DNA of 64,000 nt from Symbiodinium natans (GCA_905221605.1 CAJNDS010000520.1:1-64000); one strand, 5' to 3'; positions 53,426-63,892 are shown, numbered from the stretch's first letter. Translations and numbers: made by a program. The notes: generated from the letters alone by a model not told the origin.

Positions 53426-54082
53426 ATGAGTGATACTGAAAGCGTTGTAACAATAGATTATAATATTGATAAAGAAATTGAGTATGGTCGGAAATTAATA
53501 AATGATGACATGAAGAACTGTAAGAACTGTAAATTAATACATTACCAGCTTAAGAATAATTTTAATGTATTTTCAGAGGGTGTAAATGAGAATATCTTTT
53601 CATTTATTGGTTGTAGTAATTGTGTTGATAGAATGAAATATTTAGAGTATGACGTAGCTATTCTTATATATGGATTAGTTGGGAATAATGAATATCCTGA
53701 ACATAGAGATATAATATTAAATGTGTTGAGAGGTTATAATACTAATTTGTGTATTGTAAGTATTTACAATAATGCTTATGAAGATGGGGTTCGTGAATAT
53801 GAGAATGAATTTTATGCTAAATACTCTGAACTGTATGATGAACAAATACATGATAAATTTGAAGATGTGTACAACCATTATTTTAATGAGGATAAGGTTA
53901 AGGAATTGAGAAAATTATTAATTGACACATACAAGAATAAATACAAAGATAATTATGATGTTATTAAACTTAAAGATTTTTTATATCATTATTTAAGAAT
54001 ATTTTCAATTATTATTACCTATCTAAATAAAAGACAGGTATTTCATGATTTAATGGAATGGTTAAAATTTAATATTATTTAG
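53426..54082 (+). CDS. zinc-motif protein of the paralogous pair, copy 2
   Basis: 218 residues. The first zinc pair is CKNC, followed by NVFSEGVNENIFSFIGCSNC, matching the spacing and the N-I-x-S-F-x-x-C core of the preceding gene. The remainder is rich in Tyr, Asn, Asp and Lys and strongly AT-biased in codon use. No family is recognised. Tandem duplication and divergence is the simplest explanation. Confidence 0.72.
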   Translation: MSDTESVVTIDYNIDKEIEYGRKLINDDMKNCKNCKLIHYQLKNNFNVFSEGVNENIFSFIGCSNCVDRMKYLEYDVAILIYGLVGNNEYPEHRDIILNVLRGYNTNLCIVSIYNNAYEDGVREYENEFYAKYSELYDEQIHDKFEDVYNHYFNEDKVKELRKLLIDTYKNKYKDNYDVIKLKDFLYHYLRIFSIIITYLNKRQVFHDLMEWLKFNII

Positions 54083-54126
54083 TAATCATGATATTAATAT
54101 TATTAATGTTAATATGATGATTATTA
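54083..54126. terminator. imperfect intergenic palindrome
   Basis: TAATCATGATATTAA is followed about 11 bases later by its near-complement TTAATATGATGATTA. It lies just after the stop at 54082 and belongs to the same family of TTAATATTAA-containing spacers. Confidence 0.5.
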
Positions 54127-54170
54127 ATATGAAAAAATGAAAAATGAAACAGTAACCCAATAAAAAATAA

Positions 54171-54200
54171 TATACTTAAAGAGAAAGAGCCTATTAATAT
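54171..54200 (+). promoter_or_regulatory. ACTTAAAGA promoter-like motif, copy 3
   Basis: TATACTTAAAGAGAAAGAGC followed by CTATTAATATT, ending eight bases before the ATG at 54208. It shares ACTTAAAGA-(A/G)AAAGAGC with copy 1. Confidence 0.6.
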
Positions 54201-54207
54201 TAAGAAA

Positions 54208-54675
54208 ATGCAGTGGATTTTAGAAGGAGAAACTAAACCCCAAGAAATTAAAGAATTTATTAATAACAACCCACTTATGAGTAGAGGTCATGATTTCTGG
54301 GTTAAAGCAAGTGACAAGTTCTTGGAAAAACAAACACCAATACTAGATAATGATGAAGGGAAAAAGGAACGTGTTGACCTTTTATTTGCTGTTATGATGT
54401 TAAAAGATGAAGACGGAATTATTGAAATGTATAATAATATTGATAATGTTGATATTATTGAAAAGGTGGGTAATCAGTTTAATGACCGCAACGGTTTTTG
54501 TTCAATGTATATTAATATATGTATTCTTCGTGAAGCACTACGAAAGATGACAGACAATGATGATTTAAGAATATCAATACTTAAGACAATCGCGGGAATG
54601 TGGAATAATATCGGTAATTGGAAGGAAAAAACGAAACAACCACCCAAACCAAAACGTGGTGAGAAGGAAGAGTAG
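54208..54675 (+). CDS. small helical protein running into the right terminal repeat, unknown function
   Basis: 155 residues, predicted helical (for example RVDLLFAVMMLKDEDGIIEM and REALRKMTDNDDLRIS). No motif is recognised. The last 14 codons (after residue 141) lie inside the terminal inverted repeat, where they code a basic tail (KQPPKPKRGEKEE). The left repeat has the mirrored sequence but no gene, so the C-terminus evolved with the repeat. Confidence 0.7.
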   Translation: MQWILEGETKPQEIKEFINNNPLMSRGHDFWVKASDKFLEKQTPILDNDEGKKERVDLLFAVMMLKDEDGIIEMYNNIDNVDIIEKVGNQFNDRNGFCSMYINICILREALRKMTDNDDLRISILKTIAGMWNNIGNWKEKTKQPPKPKRGEKEE

Positions 54676-54971
54676 AGGGAGGAGAAACGAATGAGGGGGC
54701 GATACATCCTTTTGGGAGTTGGGGTCTGGGAGAAAACGAATGAGAGGACAATGTTAGGAGAGGAGAGAGAGAAAACGAAGGAGGGGGTGATGATGAGAAA
54801 ACGAGAGAGGGGGACAGGTGAGAAATCTTGACCCCAACAATGGGAAATAGGAAATGTGAGAGGTGGAACAGTAGAGGAACAATGAGGATACAATGATGAA
54901 AAACAACAAACGAAGAAGACACCCAACCCAAAACAGGCTAAACCCTGAAATCCCCCTTTCTACTATTTTTT
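54632..54971 (-). repeat. right terminal inverted repeat (340 bp)
   Basis: Inverted copy of 33527-33866, purine-rich on the plus strand and ending at CTATTTTTT against a C15 run. Differences from the left copy are few and concentrated at the inner edge. Confidence 0.96.
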
Positions 54972-54986
54972 CCCCCCCCCCCCCCC

Positions 54987-56657
54987 AAAACCTTAAACCC
55001 TAAACCTATGCGGAGATGTATAAGTGTTTGAAAGGACGTGAAACACGTTACCGATATTACTTTGGCTCAAGGATGGCCGAAGGAGCCAGGGGTTTGGGGT
55101 GTTGGTACTAGGACCCTCGGTTGGTGGCTTAGGCCTGGTAGTCCCGCACTGGACCCCCCTAGTGTTGAGTGGTACCCCTTCAGGGGTGTAAAGGGTTGAA
55201 CTTTGCTGAAAATAAATTCACTGTTACCTTAAGGGGTGATAACATTTGGTCCTTTTTCTCCCCGTGCCCTAATCCCTAAACCCTGAACCCCAAACTTGGC
55301 CCCAAACCCTAAACCCTATATAAACCCTTAAACCCTTAAACCCTGAAACCCTTAAACCCTGAAACCCTGAAACCCTGAAACCCTTAAACCCTTAAACCCT
55401 TAAACCCTGAAAACCGCATGAGCTCCAAGGGACCAAGGCATGCTCTCCGCAGCTTGCATCCAGCTGGAAGCTGCGGAGCGTGGTCGGGGCAGTGCCTGGG
55501 TCCGGAACCTAACCTAAGAACCCCTAAACCCTAAACCCTAAACCCTTTTGACCCCGCGAGCGCAACCCTAAACCCTAAACCCTAAACCCTAGCCCTAAGC
55601 CCTAAACCCAGCCGGCGGAGCAAACAGCCCTAGGCTTTGCCCTGACCCCCTAAACCACCCCCCCTCCAAACACCAGAAGACCGTGCGAGAGGGCCGTGCC
55701 TCGGGTGAGGAGGCCGGCTTGCTGCTTGCCTGGTACATCGGCGCTCGTCTTGAACCTCAGTTCTGAGTTCTCTTCGAGCGTTTGGGGCAGATTGCCAACA
55801 AAGGCCAGACATCTGTGTACTTCCCAGAGTAGGGGACCCCATACCCCTCAAAAGGGTACTCCTATATCTCTGGGGTTCCTAGTCCGCCCAAGCATCCCAC
55901 TCCCGAACCCTCTCAACACAAAACGCTATACGGGGCCTTCCGAAAACAGGGGACCCCGAAAATAGACCCTTTGAATAAGGGCCCTAAACCCTAAACCCTT
56001 AGTTTCGGAAACCGCCATTTTACTCACCTATGAGCCACAAGTTTGTGTCCCTTCTCTCCAGGCAGCTCATCCCAGAGGAGGGAGCTGAGCTCCACCGCCT
56101 CCAAGAGCTGGTCCTCGTCTTTTTTTGGGGGGGGGGGATTAGGGTTTTTAGGGCTTAGGGATGTTTTCGGGTTTTTTTTTTGCCACCCGCCTAGCTGACA
56201 CTCAGGCCACATGGGTTTAGGGTTTAGGGTTCGGGGTTCAGTGTTTAGGTCTTAGAGTTTAAGATTTTGTCGGACTGCTTGAAACGTCGTGCAGACAAGG
56301 AATCACGGACTCGCGGAACCTTCTCCTTGAATCTACTGCACGAGTGTCCCGCAACCCTAGAGGCCTCTGATGGCCGGGAAGAAACCCTTCAAAAGTCCAA
56401 CAACAAGCCTCTACAACTCTACGAGCCTGTCTGCGTAACTCTATCATGTACACCTATGTACACCTTTGCTCATGCCATGAAGCATTTAAGGAGCATTCTG
56501 CCACTACATAGCGGGAACATGCAAATTCTTCGGGTTTTCGAGGGATCCAAAGCTCGTAAACCCCCCTCCCCTCCCGGGGCCCCTCTCCCCAACCCCGCTC
56601 GGAGGCGCCAAGAGTCAAAAGGCCCTAAACCTACCCTAAAACCCCAAGCCCCTAAAG
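54987..56657. other. host DNA with telomere-like tracts
   Basis: No supported gene. Variant telomere-like arrays (CCCTTAAA/CCCTGAAA) occupy about 55255-55415 and a CCCTAAA array about 55517-55615. A G run lies at 56128-56138 with a facing TTTAGGG tract at 56215-56230. Composition returns to host-like G+C immediately after the element. Confidence 0.45.
55300..55410 (+). repeat. variant telomere-like array (CCCTTAAA/CCCTGAAA)
   Basis: About a dozen octamers in which the heptamer CCCTAAA is expanded by one base to CCCTTAAA or CCCTGAAA, a coherent variant array. Confidence 0.88.
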
Positions 56658-56927
56658 CCCCCCCCCCCCGTGGGTGGCTTAAATAGGGTCTATTTGGAAG
56701 CTGGGACTCGGGTTTTCTTATAGCCATACACGTTTCCACGAGGGTACGCTGCTGTCACGTCAGTCGTACTATGGTGGCCTCAGGAACAAGAACCAGGTAG
56801 TTCCTCTTTTCTCTTCTCTTTTTCTCCTCAACCCTAAAGTCGAAGGCTCTCGTGAACAGGAGAAGAGAAGGGATAGAAGGAGGGAGAGATAAGAGGAACA
56901 CAATTTTCATGGGAAGAGCCAAGAAAA
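56658..56927 (+). repeat. left arm of a 270-bp inverted repeat
   Basis: Starts with a C run, continues GTGGCTTAAATAGGGTCTAT and ends at AGAGCCAAGAAAA. It matches the reverse complement of 62105-62371 with scattered differences. The right arm is cut by the assembly gap. Confidence 0.9.
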
Positions 56928-59410
56928 GAATAGAAGAGAGATGAATAAAGGAGAGGGAGAGACAAAACAAGGCGCAAAGAAGATGGTACTCTTCTTTATC
57001 TATCCTCTCTCCCTTATCTCTCCGTTCCCTCTGTCTTTTCGAAATGAGAAAAACAAAAAGAAAGATGAAAAGAAGAAGGGTTACAGTAGGAAAAGAGCCG
57101 AAGAGATAGGCCGAAAAGAGGGGTATGGTGAAGTACGGCAAAGGTCCACGCACAAGGAGTCACCTTCTGCTTACCCTTCCACTGCTTGATTTTACAAGCT
57201 CCTTTCTTGTGTTTTATCAGTTAAAATTAAAAGGAAACAGAAGGAGAGAAGGGAAAGGGAAGTGAGAGAGGAGAGACAACAAGGAGGCCATTTTAATTTC
57301 CTGTGAGTTATCAAAAGGAATGCAATATTATGGGAAGAGCAATGGAAAAAAAGAGTGGAAGAGAAATTAAGACAGGAGTGGGAGGTGCAAAAATAAGGCA
57401 AAGAGAAGATGGTGCCGTTTTCATCTCACCTCTCGTTCTTATCTTCCTCTTCTCTGGTTCTTTTCCCTGTGAAATAAAAAACAAAAGGAAGGACAATGAA
57501 CATATAAAGGAACCCGTTTTCGTTTTCCGTTTGGGCACAAGGGAAAAAAAACAGAGGCGATAGGGCGAGAGGAGGGGTTTGCTGAAGCATGGGGAGGGTG
57601 TACGGGCAAGGGGCCAACTCCGCCCACTTCCCCCATCCATTGAAAGAGGAAAAGGAACAGGGCCTCCATTCCCCTCTTATTCTTCCCTTCTTGCGTTTTT
57701 GTCGTTTAGAAGGGAACAGGAGAAGAGGAGGGAGAGAGAAGGAGAGAGGAGACATAAAAAGGGTTGCATTTTTAATGGGAAGAGCAAAGAAAAGACCAGA
57801 AGAGAGATGATGGGAGAAGAGGGGGAGACAAAACAAGGCGCACAGAAAATGGGCAGATAAGAAGAGAGGAAAGGGAATGACCAAGTACAATGAGAGTTCT
57901 TCAATTTCCCTCCCTATCTCTTATGTTACTTTTCCTTCTTGTGGGGTGTCCCTTTTTCTCTTGAAGATGCAGAAAACGATTGAAAAGGACACCCGTTCCA
58001 TCGCCCATGTGTAGGGAAAAAGAGAGAGAATCATGAGCATCAGCTGGGCTTGCTGCCAATCCAACATGGGCGTCCCTTTTAATCGCATTCTGTGTCCTTT
58101 TTTCTCGCTTGAAGATGCAGAAAACGATCCAAAAGCACATCTGTTGGAGGAAGAGAGAAGGAGAGAGGAGAGATACCAAGGATTGCATATTTAATGGGAA
58201 GAGCAAGGAAGAGAATAGAAGACAGATGAATAGAGAAGATGGCGCTCTTCTTTATCTATTCTCTCTCCCTTGTTTCTCCCTTCCCTCTTTCTTTTCGAAA
58301 TGAGAAAAGCAAAAAGGAAGAACTATGAGAAGGAGAAGAGTAAGGAAAGGAACAGAAGAGATAGGCCGAGAGGATGAATATGATGGAGTATTATGGAAAG
58401 GCTCACGCGCAAGGAGTCGCCCTCTGCTTACCTTTTCACTGCTTTATCATATGAGTTCCTTTCTTGTGTTTTATCAGTTAAAAGGAAGCGGAAGAAGAGA
58501 AGGGAAAGGGAAGTGAGAGAGGAAAAGGATGCTATGTTTCCCGAAGCGTGCTGCAAGGAATAGAAGAGACAGGAAGCAAGGAGACGGATCACAAAATAAG
58601 GCGCAAAGCTGTACATATCATCTCTCCCTTGTCTCTCCCTATTCCCTTTCGAACTAGAAAAAACCATTCTTGCTTTTCACAGATAGGTTCCCTCTCTCCT
58701 CTTCAGGAAATCCCCTTTCCCTTATGTTGCTTGTTGAAGCGAATAAGAAAAATAGCAGATAAGAAGAGAGGAAAGGGTCAATTTCCCTCCCTATCTCTTA
58801 TGTTGCTTTTCCTTCTTGTGGGGTGTCCCTGTTTCTCTTGAAGATGCAGAAAACGATTGAAAAGGACACCCGTTCCATCGCCCATGTGTAGGGAAAGAGA
58901 GAGAATCATGAGCATCAGCTGGGCTTGCTGCCAATCCAACATGGGCGTCCCTTTTAATCGCAGTCTGTGTCCTTTTTTCTCGCTTGAAGATGCAGAAAAC
59001 GATCCAAAAGCACATCTGTTGGAGGAGAGAGAGGAGAGATACCAAGGATTGCATATTTAATGGGAAGAGCAAGGAAGAGAATAGAAGACAGATGAATAGA
59101 GAAGAGGGAGAGACAAAACAAGGCGCAGAGAAGATGGCACTCTTCTTTATCTATTCTCTCTCCCTTGTTTCTCCCTTCCCTCTTTCTTTTCGAAATGAGA
59201 AAACAAAAAGGAAGAACTATGAGAAGGAGAAGAGTAAGGAAAGGAACAGAAGAGATAGGCCGAGAGGATGAATATGATGGAGTATTATGGAAAGGCTCCC
59301 GCGCAAGGAGTCACCCTCTGCTTACCTTTCCACTGCTTTATCATATGAGTTCCTTTCTTGTGTTTTATCAGTTAAAAGGAAGCAGAAGAGAAGGGAAAAG
59401 CAAAAAATGA
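56880..59410. repeat. degenerate ~0.4-kb purine/pyrimidine-rich satellite
   Basis: Related blocks recur at about 56908, 57330, 57775, 58190 and 59058, each with ATGGGAAGAGC, GAGAGACAAAACAAGGCGCA, AGAAGATGG...CTCTTCTTTATCTAT and GTTTTATCAGTTAAAA parts. In addition 57901-58520 is duplicated at 58778-59405 (offset 877). Purine- and pyrimidine-rich halves alternate, giving many spurious open frames. No gene is supported. Confidence 0.8.
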
Positions 59411-61690
59411 GCCCAACATTTTAGGACCAGGGCTTGCGATCTGACTCTTTGGAGCAAAAATCGATTCCAAAATCTTAGGGGCCAGGGCTTGCGATGTTAC
59501 TCTTTGGAGCAAGAAATGAGCCCAAAATCTTAAAGACCGGGGCTTGCGATTTCACCTTTTGGAGCAAATACTGGGCCCAAAATCTTAGGGACCAGTGCTT
59601 GCAATTTGACTCCGTGGAGCACAAATCGACCCCGAAATCTTAGGGACCAGGGCTTGCGATTTGACTCTGTGGAGCACAAATCGACCCCGAAAACTTAGGG
59701 ACCAGGGCTTGCGATTTGACTCTTTGGAGCAAAAATCGACCCCAAAATCTAAGGGACCAGGGCTTGCGATTTTACTCTTTGGCGCAAAAACTGGGCCCCA
59801 AATCTTAGGGACCAGGGCTTGCGATGTCACTCTTTGGAGCAAAATTGACCCCAAAGTCTTAGGGACCAGGGCTTGCGATTTGACTCTTTGGAGCAAAAAC
59901 TGGGCCCAAAATCTTAGGGAGCAGGGTTTGCGATTTGACTCTTTGGAGCAAAAACTGGGCCCCAAATCTTAGGGACCAGGGCTTGCGGTTTGACTCTTTG
60001 GAGCAAAAATTGAACCCAAAATCTTAGGGACCAGGGTTTGCGATTTGACTCTTTGAACCAAAAACTGGGCCCAAAATCTTAGGGACAAGGGCTTGCGATG
60101 TCACTCTTTGGAGCAAAAAATGAACCCAAAATCTTAGGGACCAGGGCTTGCGATTTGACTCTTTGGAGCAAAAACTGGGCCCCAAATCTTGGGGACCAGG
60201 GCTTGCGATTTGACTCTTTGGAGCAAAAATCGAACCCAAAATCTTAGGGGCCAGGGCTTGCGATTTGACTCTTCGGAGCAAAAACTGGGCCCAAGATCTT
60301 AGGGACCAGGGCTTGCGATGTCACTCTTTGGAGCAACAATGAATGCAAAATCTTAGGGACCAGGGCCTGCGATTTGACTCTTTGGAGCAAAAATTGAGCC
60401 CAAAATCTTAGGGACCAGGGCTTGCGATTTGACTCTTTGGAGCAAAAACTGGGCCCAAAATCTTAAGGACCAGGGCTTGCGATGTCACTCTTTGGAGCAA
60501 AAAATGAACCCAAAATCTTAGGGACCAGGACTTGCGATGTCACTCTTTGGAGCAAAAACTGGGCCCCAAATCTTAGGGACCAGGGCTTGCGATGTCACTC
60601 TTTGGAGCAAAAAACGAACCCAAAATCTTAAGGACCAGGGCTTGCGATGTCACTCTTTGGAGCAAAAATTGAACCCAAAATCTTAGGGACCAGGACTTGC
60701 GATGTCACTCTTTGGAGCAAAAACTGGGCCCCAAATCTTAGGGACCAGGGCTTGCGATGTTACTCTTTGGGGCAAGAAATGAGCCCAAAATCTTAGGGAC
60801 CAGGGCTTGCGATGTTACTCTTTGGGGCAAGAAATGAGCTCAAAATCTTAGGGACCAGGGCTTGCGATGTCACTCTTTGGAGCAAAAATTGAACCCAAAA
60901 TCTTAGGGACCAGGACTTGCGATGTCACTCTTTGGAGCAAAAACTGGGCCCCCAATCTTAGGGACCAGAGCTTGTGATGTCACTCTTTGGAGCAAAAATT
61001 GAACCCAAAATCTTAGGGACCAGGGCTTGCGATTTGACTCTTCGGAGCAAAAACTGGGCCCCAAATCTTAGGGACCAGGGCTTGCGATGTTACTCTTTGG
61101 AGCAAAGATTGAACCCAAAATCTTAGGGACCAGGGCTTGCGATTGGACCCTTTGGAGCAAAAACTGGGCCCAAAATCTTAGGGACCAGGGCTTGCGATTT
61201 GACTCTTTGGAGCAACTGGGCCCAAGATCTTAGGGACCAGGGCTTGCGATGTCACTCTTTTGGGCAACAAATGAGCCCAAAATCTTAGGGAGCAGGGCTT
61301 GCGATTTGACCCTTTGGAGCAAAAACTGTGCCCCAAATCTTAGGGACCAGGGCTTGCGGTTTGACTCTGTGGAGCAAAAATTGAACCCGAAATCTTCGGG
61401 ACCAGGGCTTGCGATTTGACTCTTCGGAGCAAGAAATGAGCCCAAAATCTTAAGGACCAGGGCTTGCTTTGGAGCAAAAAACTGGGTCCAAAATCTTAGG
61501 GACCAGGGCTTGCGATTTGACTCTTTGGAGCAAAAACTGAGCCCAAAATAATAGGGACCAGGGCTTGCGATGTTACTCTTTGGGGCAAGAAATGAGCCCA
61601 AAATCTTAGGGACCAGGGCTTGCGATGTTACTCTTTGGGGCAAGAAATGAGCTCAAAATCTTAGGGCTTGCGATGTCACTTTTTGGAGCA
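59404..61690. repeat. ~58-bp satellite, about 38 copies
   Basis: Tandem units of the form ATCTTAGGGACCAGGGCTTG, then CGATTTGACTCTTTGGAGCA and AAAACTGGGCCCAAA. Variants alternate between GATTTGAC and GATGTCAC and between GGGCCC and GAACCC, hinting at higher-order structure. Frames on both strands remain open for 80-137 codons and are artefacts. Confidence 0.95.
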
Positions 61691-61915
61691 AAAACTGTGC
61701 CCTAGTATTGGGGGGAGGAGGGCTCGTGATTTAGTATTGGGAGGAGGCCCGGGCTCGTAAATTAGTATTGGGGGGAGGCCCGGCTCGGGATTTAGTATTG
61801 CGGGAGGCCCGGGCTCGTGATTTAGTATTGGGGGGAGGCCCGGGCTCGTGATTTAGTATTGGGGGGAGGCCCGGGCTCGTGGTTTAGTATTGGGGGGAGG
61901 AGGATGCCCCAGCCC
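61691..61915. repeat. ~32-bp G-rich satellite, about 6 copies
   Basis: Units of TTAGTATTGGGGGGAGGCCC plus GGGCTCGTGA follow directly after the 58-bp satellite. Confidence 0.92.
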
Positions 61916-61925
61916 CCACCCCCCA

Positions 61926-62004
61926 TTTGGAAATAAATGAATTAATTGAATTAATTGAAATAATTGAATTAATTCAATTAATTCAATTAATTCATTTATT
62001 TCCA
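61926..62004. repeat. 79-bp AT-rich palindrome next to the assembly gap
   Basis: Runs from TTGGAAATAAATGAATTAAT to its mirror ATTAATTCATTTATTTCCA with only a small asymmetric centre, and is internally built from AATTAATTG units. It abuts the N run, so it probably stopped the assembler. Confidence 0.9.
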
Positions 62005-62104
62005 NNNNNNNNNNNNNNNNNNNNNNNNNNNNNNNNNNNNNNNNNNNNNNNNNNNNNNNNNNNNNNNNNNNNNNNNNNNNNNNNNNNNNNNNNNNNNNNN
62101 NNNN
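62005..62104. other. assembly gap (100 N)
   Basis: One hundred N, a conventional placeholder of unknown true length. It separates a palindrome from the truncated right arm of the 270-bp inverted repeat. Confidence 0.99.
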
Positions 62105-62371
62105 TTTTCTTGGCTCTTCCCATGAAAATCGTGTTCCTCTTATCTTTCCCTCCTTCTCTCCCTTCTCTTCTCCTCACGAGAGCCTTCGACTTTAGGATGA
62201 GGAGAAAAAGAGAAGAGAAAAGAGGAACTACCTGGTTCTTGTTCCTGAGGTCTCCATAGTACGGCTGACGTGACAGCAGCGTACCCTCGTGGGAACGTGT
62301 ATGGCTATAAGAAAACCCGAGTCCCAGCTTCCAAATAGACCCTATTTAAGCCACCAAGGGGGGGGGGGGGG
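62105..62371 (-). repeat. right arm of the 270-bp inverted repeat
   Basis: Inverted copy of 56658-56927 ending in a G run, truncated at its inner side by the gap. Confidence 0.9.
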
Positions 62372-62733
62372 ACCCAAAACCCACCATTAACCACAGAGCG
62401 GGGGGGGGGGGGGGGGGTGGCGCCTATGCTGGCCCATATAAGCCCTATGTCAACCCTATGTAAACCCCGATATAAACCCTTGATATAAGCCCGGGTTTAG
62501 GGTTTAGGGTTTAGGGTTTAGGGTTTAGGGTTCCAAGGCAGTTACATGGTCCACTAGTATGGTCCCTTACCTTCTTTCAAGGGGTATATACGGGGTTGCA
62601 TAAGGGGTCCCCATGTAAGGGCCCATGCTACGGCTATAGCCCTAAACCCTAAACCCTAAACCCTAAACCCTAGACCCTAGACCCTAAACCCTAAACCCTA
62701 AACCCTAGACCCTAAACCCTAAACCCTAAACCC
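62372..62733. repeat. facing telomere-type arrays
   Basis: A G run at 62400-62417, a TTTAGGG array at 62492-62531 and a CCCTAAA/CCCTAGA array at 62639-62733 in opposite orientation about 110 bases later. Confidence 0.9.
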
Positions 62734-63892
62734 TTAAGACAGGCGGGGACCCTGAAGACAAAGAAGCCCGCCGGAGCCTTCCTGTCGCTGATGGGCGACC
62801 ACGAGCTTCTTGGCCCAGACTGCTAGGGTGTTAGGGGGTTTTGGGGTTTTAGGGTTTAGGATTTTGGGGTTTAGCGGTTTAGGGTTTTGGGGTTTTAGGG
62901 TTTAGGGTTTTGGGGTTAGGGTTTGGGTTTTGGGATTGGACTTTTGGGTTCAGGGCTTAGGGAAGAAAAGGGGGATTAATCGCCTGGGTTGGGACAGGTA
63001 CGGAGCCGTCTCCCAACACTTGGCGTCCATGCTGTTTTGGGGTCTTCGCCGTATAATTTTTGTTCTTTGCTTGATACACAATACTCCTTATACATACAAG
63101 AAAGTCGGTAGCTCACAGGGTTCACTCTTATGAATGGGCATATCTTGTAATGACTAGTACTGAAGGAAAAAGAGCAAAACACGACATTAAGGAAGGAAAG
63201 GTCATGTGCTCAGGATGTTATTGTAGAGGATATTCTATCACAGAGGCGAACAATGGATGGACAGTTTTTTTGTGTTTACTTCTTGGCATTGGTATTATGT
63301 TCCTGAAGACGAACTGACTTCCAAGCTCGTGGATCATTCCTTATGAATGGGGCTCCTGTGGTTAATCTCATAAGACTGTTGAAAAAGCTGTTTGTTTCTT
63401 GGTGCTCCGTTAAGAAGACCTTTTGGGATTGACAACTTCACTGTTCCCGTACCTAACTGAGTCGCTTACCTCACCGAGAGGGGGAATAGAGGAGAGATTG
63501 GAAAGGACACAGTAAAACCCACACTTGTATCGCTCGTGCATCCACAATGTCAGTCAGTTAGCACTATTGTGTTCGAGCTCTTTCAACGTGACGAATTTAG
63601 GAAATCCATGAGCGTACATCGGCTAACAAAGGTCATTATGCTGTTTTGCTGGTTTTGTTCGTCTTCCACTTTCTGGCCGCTGTTGATGTTCTTCCTATCT
63701 TACGGGAGAAATCAGCAGACCTGGGAATCACTTAGGATATCACATGAATCTTCATGTACCCTCCTCTCTCAGGAACAGGTTGCTTATAATGAAGAGGCTG
63801 AGAAAATCATTTGTCCTAGATACATACTCACCAGCTGCTGGGAGTAAGAGCGTAGGCTGAATTAGACCTTAAACCTGAAACCCTAATTTCAC
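62734..63892. other. host DNA without recognised genes
   Basis: A TTTTGGGGTTTAGGG-type degenerate tract covers 62829-62960. The 103-codon frame at 63536-63847 has an N-terminal Cys-rich and hydrophobic stretch but no recognisable domain, and I do not call it. Confidence 0.4.

Larger units (their letters stand above)
33527..54971. mobile_element. integrated Polinton-like virus (PLV / Maverick-type element), 21.4 kb
   Basis: Bounded by 340-bp terminal inverted repeats. It encodes the diagnostic set: protein-primed family B DNA polymerase, retroviral-type integrase, packaging ATPase, likely major and minor capsid proteins. Accessory genes are a GIY-YIG nuclease, a lipase, an S74-type fibre and many small zinc-motif proteins. 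The AT-rich core contrasts sharply with the host flanks. No adenovirus-type cysteine protease is recognised, unlike classical Polintons, which favours a PLV of algae. All large frames are intact and the repeats are nearly identical, so insertion is probably recent. A 2.2-kb host-like G+C-rich block with one gene sits just inside the left repeat. Confidence 0.93.

Noticed and set aside
36091-54631. Adenovirus-type cysteine protease expected in Polintons
   Set aside because: No frame shows a convincing His/Asp-Cys arrangement of that family; I record it as not found rather than assigning a weak candidate.
59404-61690. CRISPR-like regular repeats
   Set aside because: Units are contiguous without unique spacers and the context is eukaryotic; this is a satellite.
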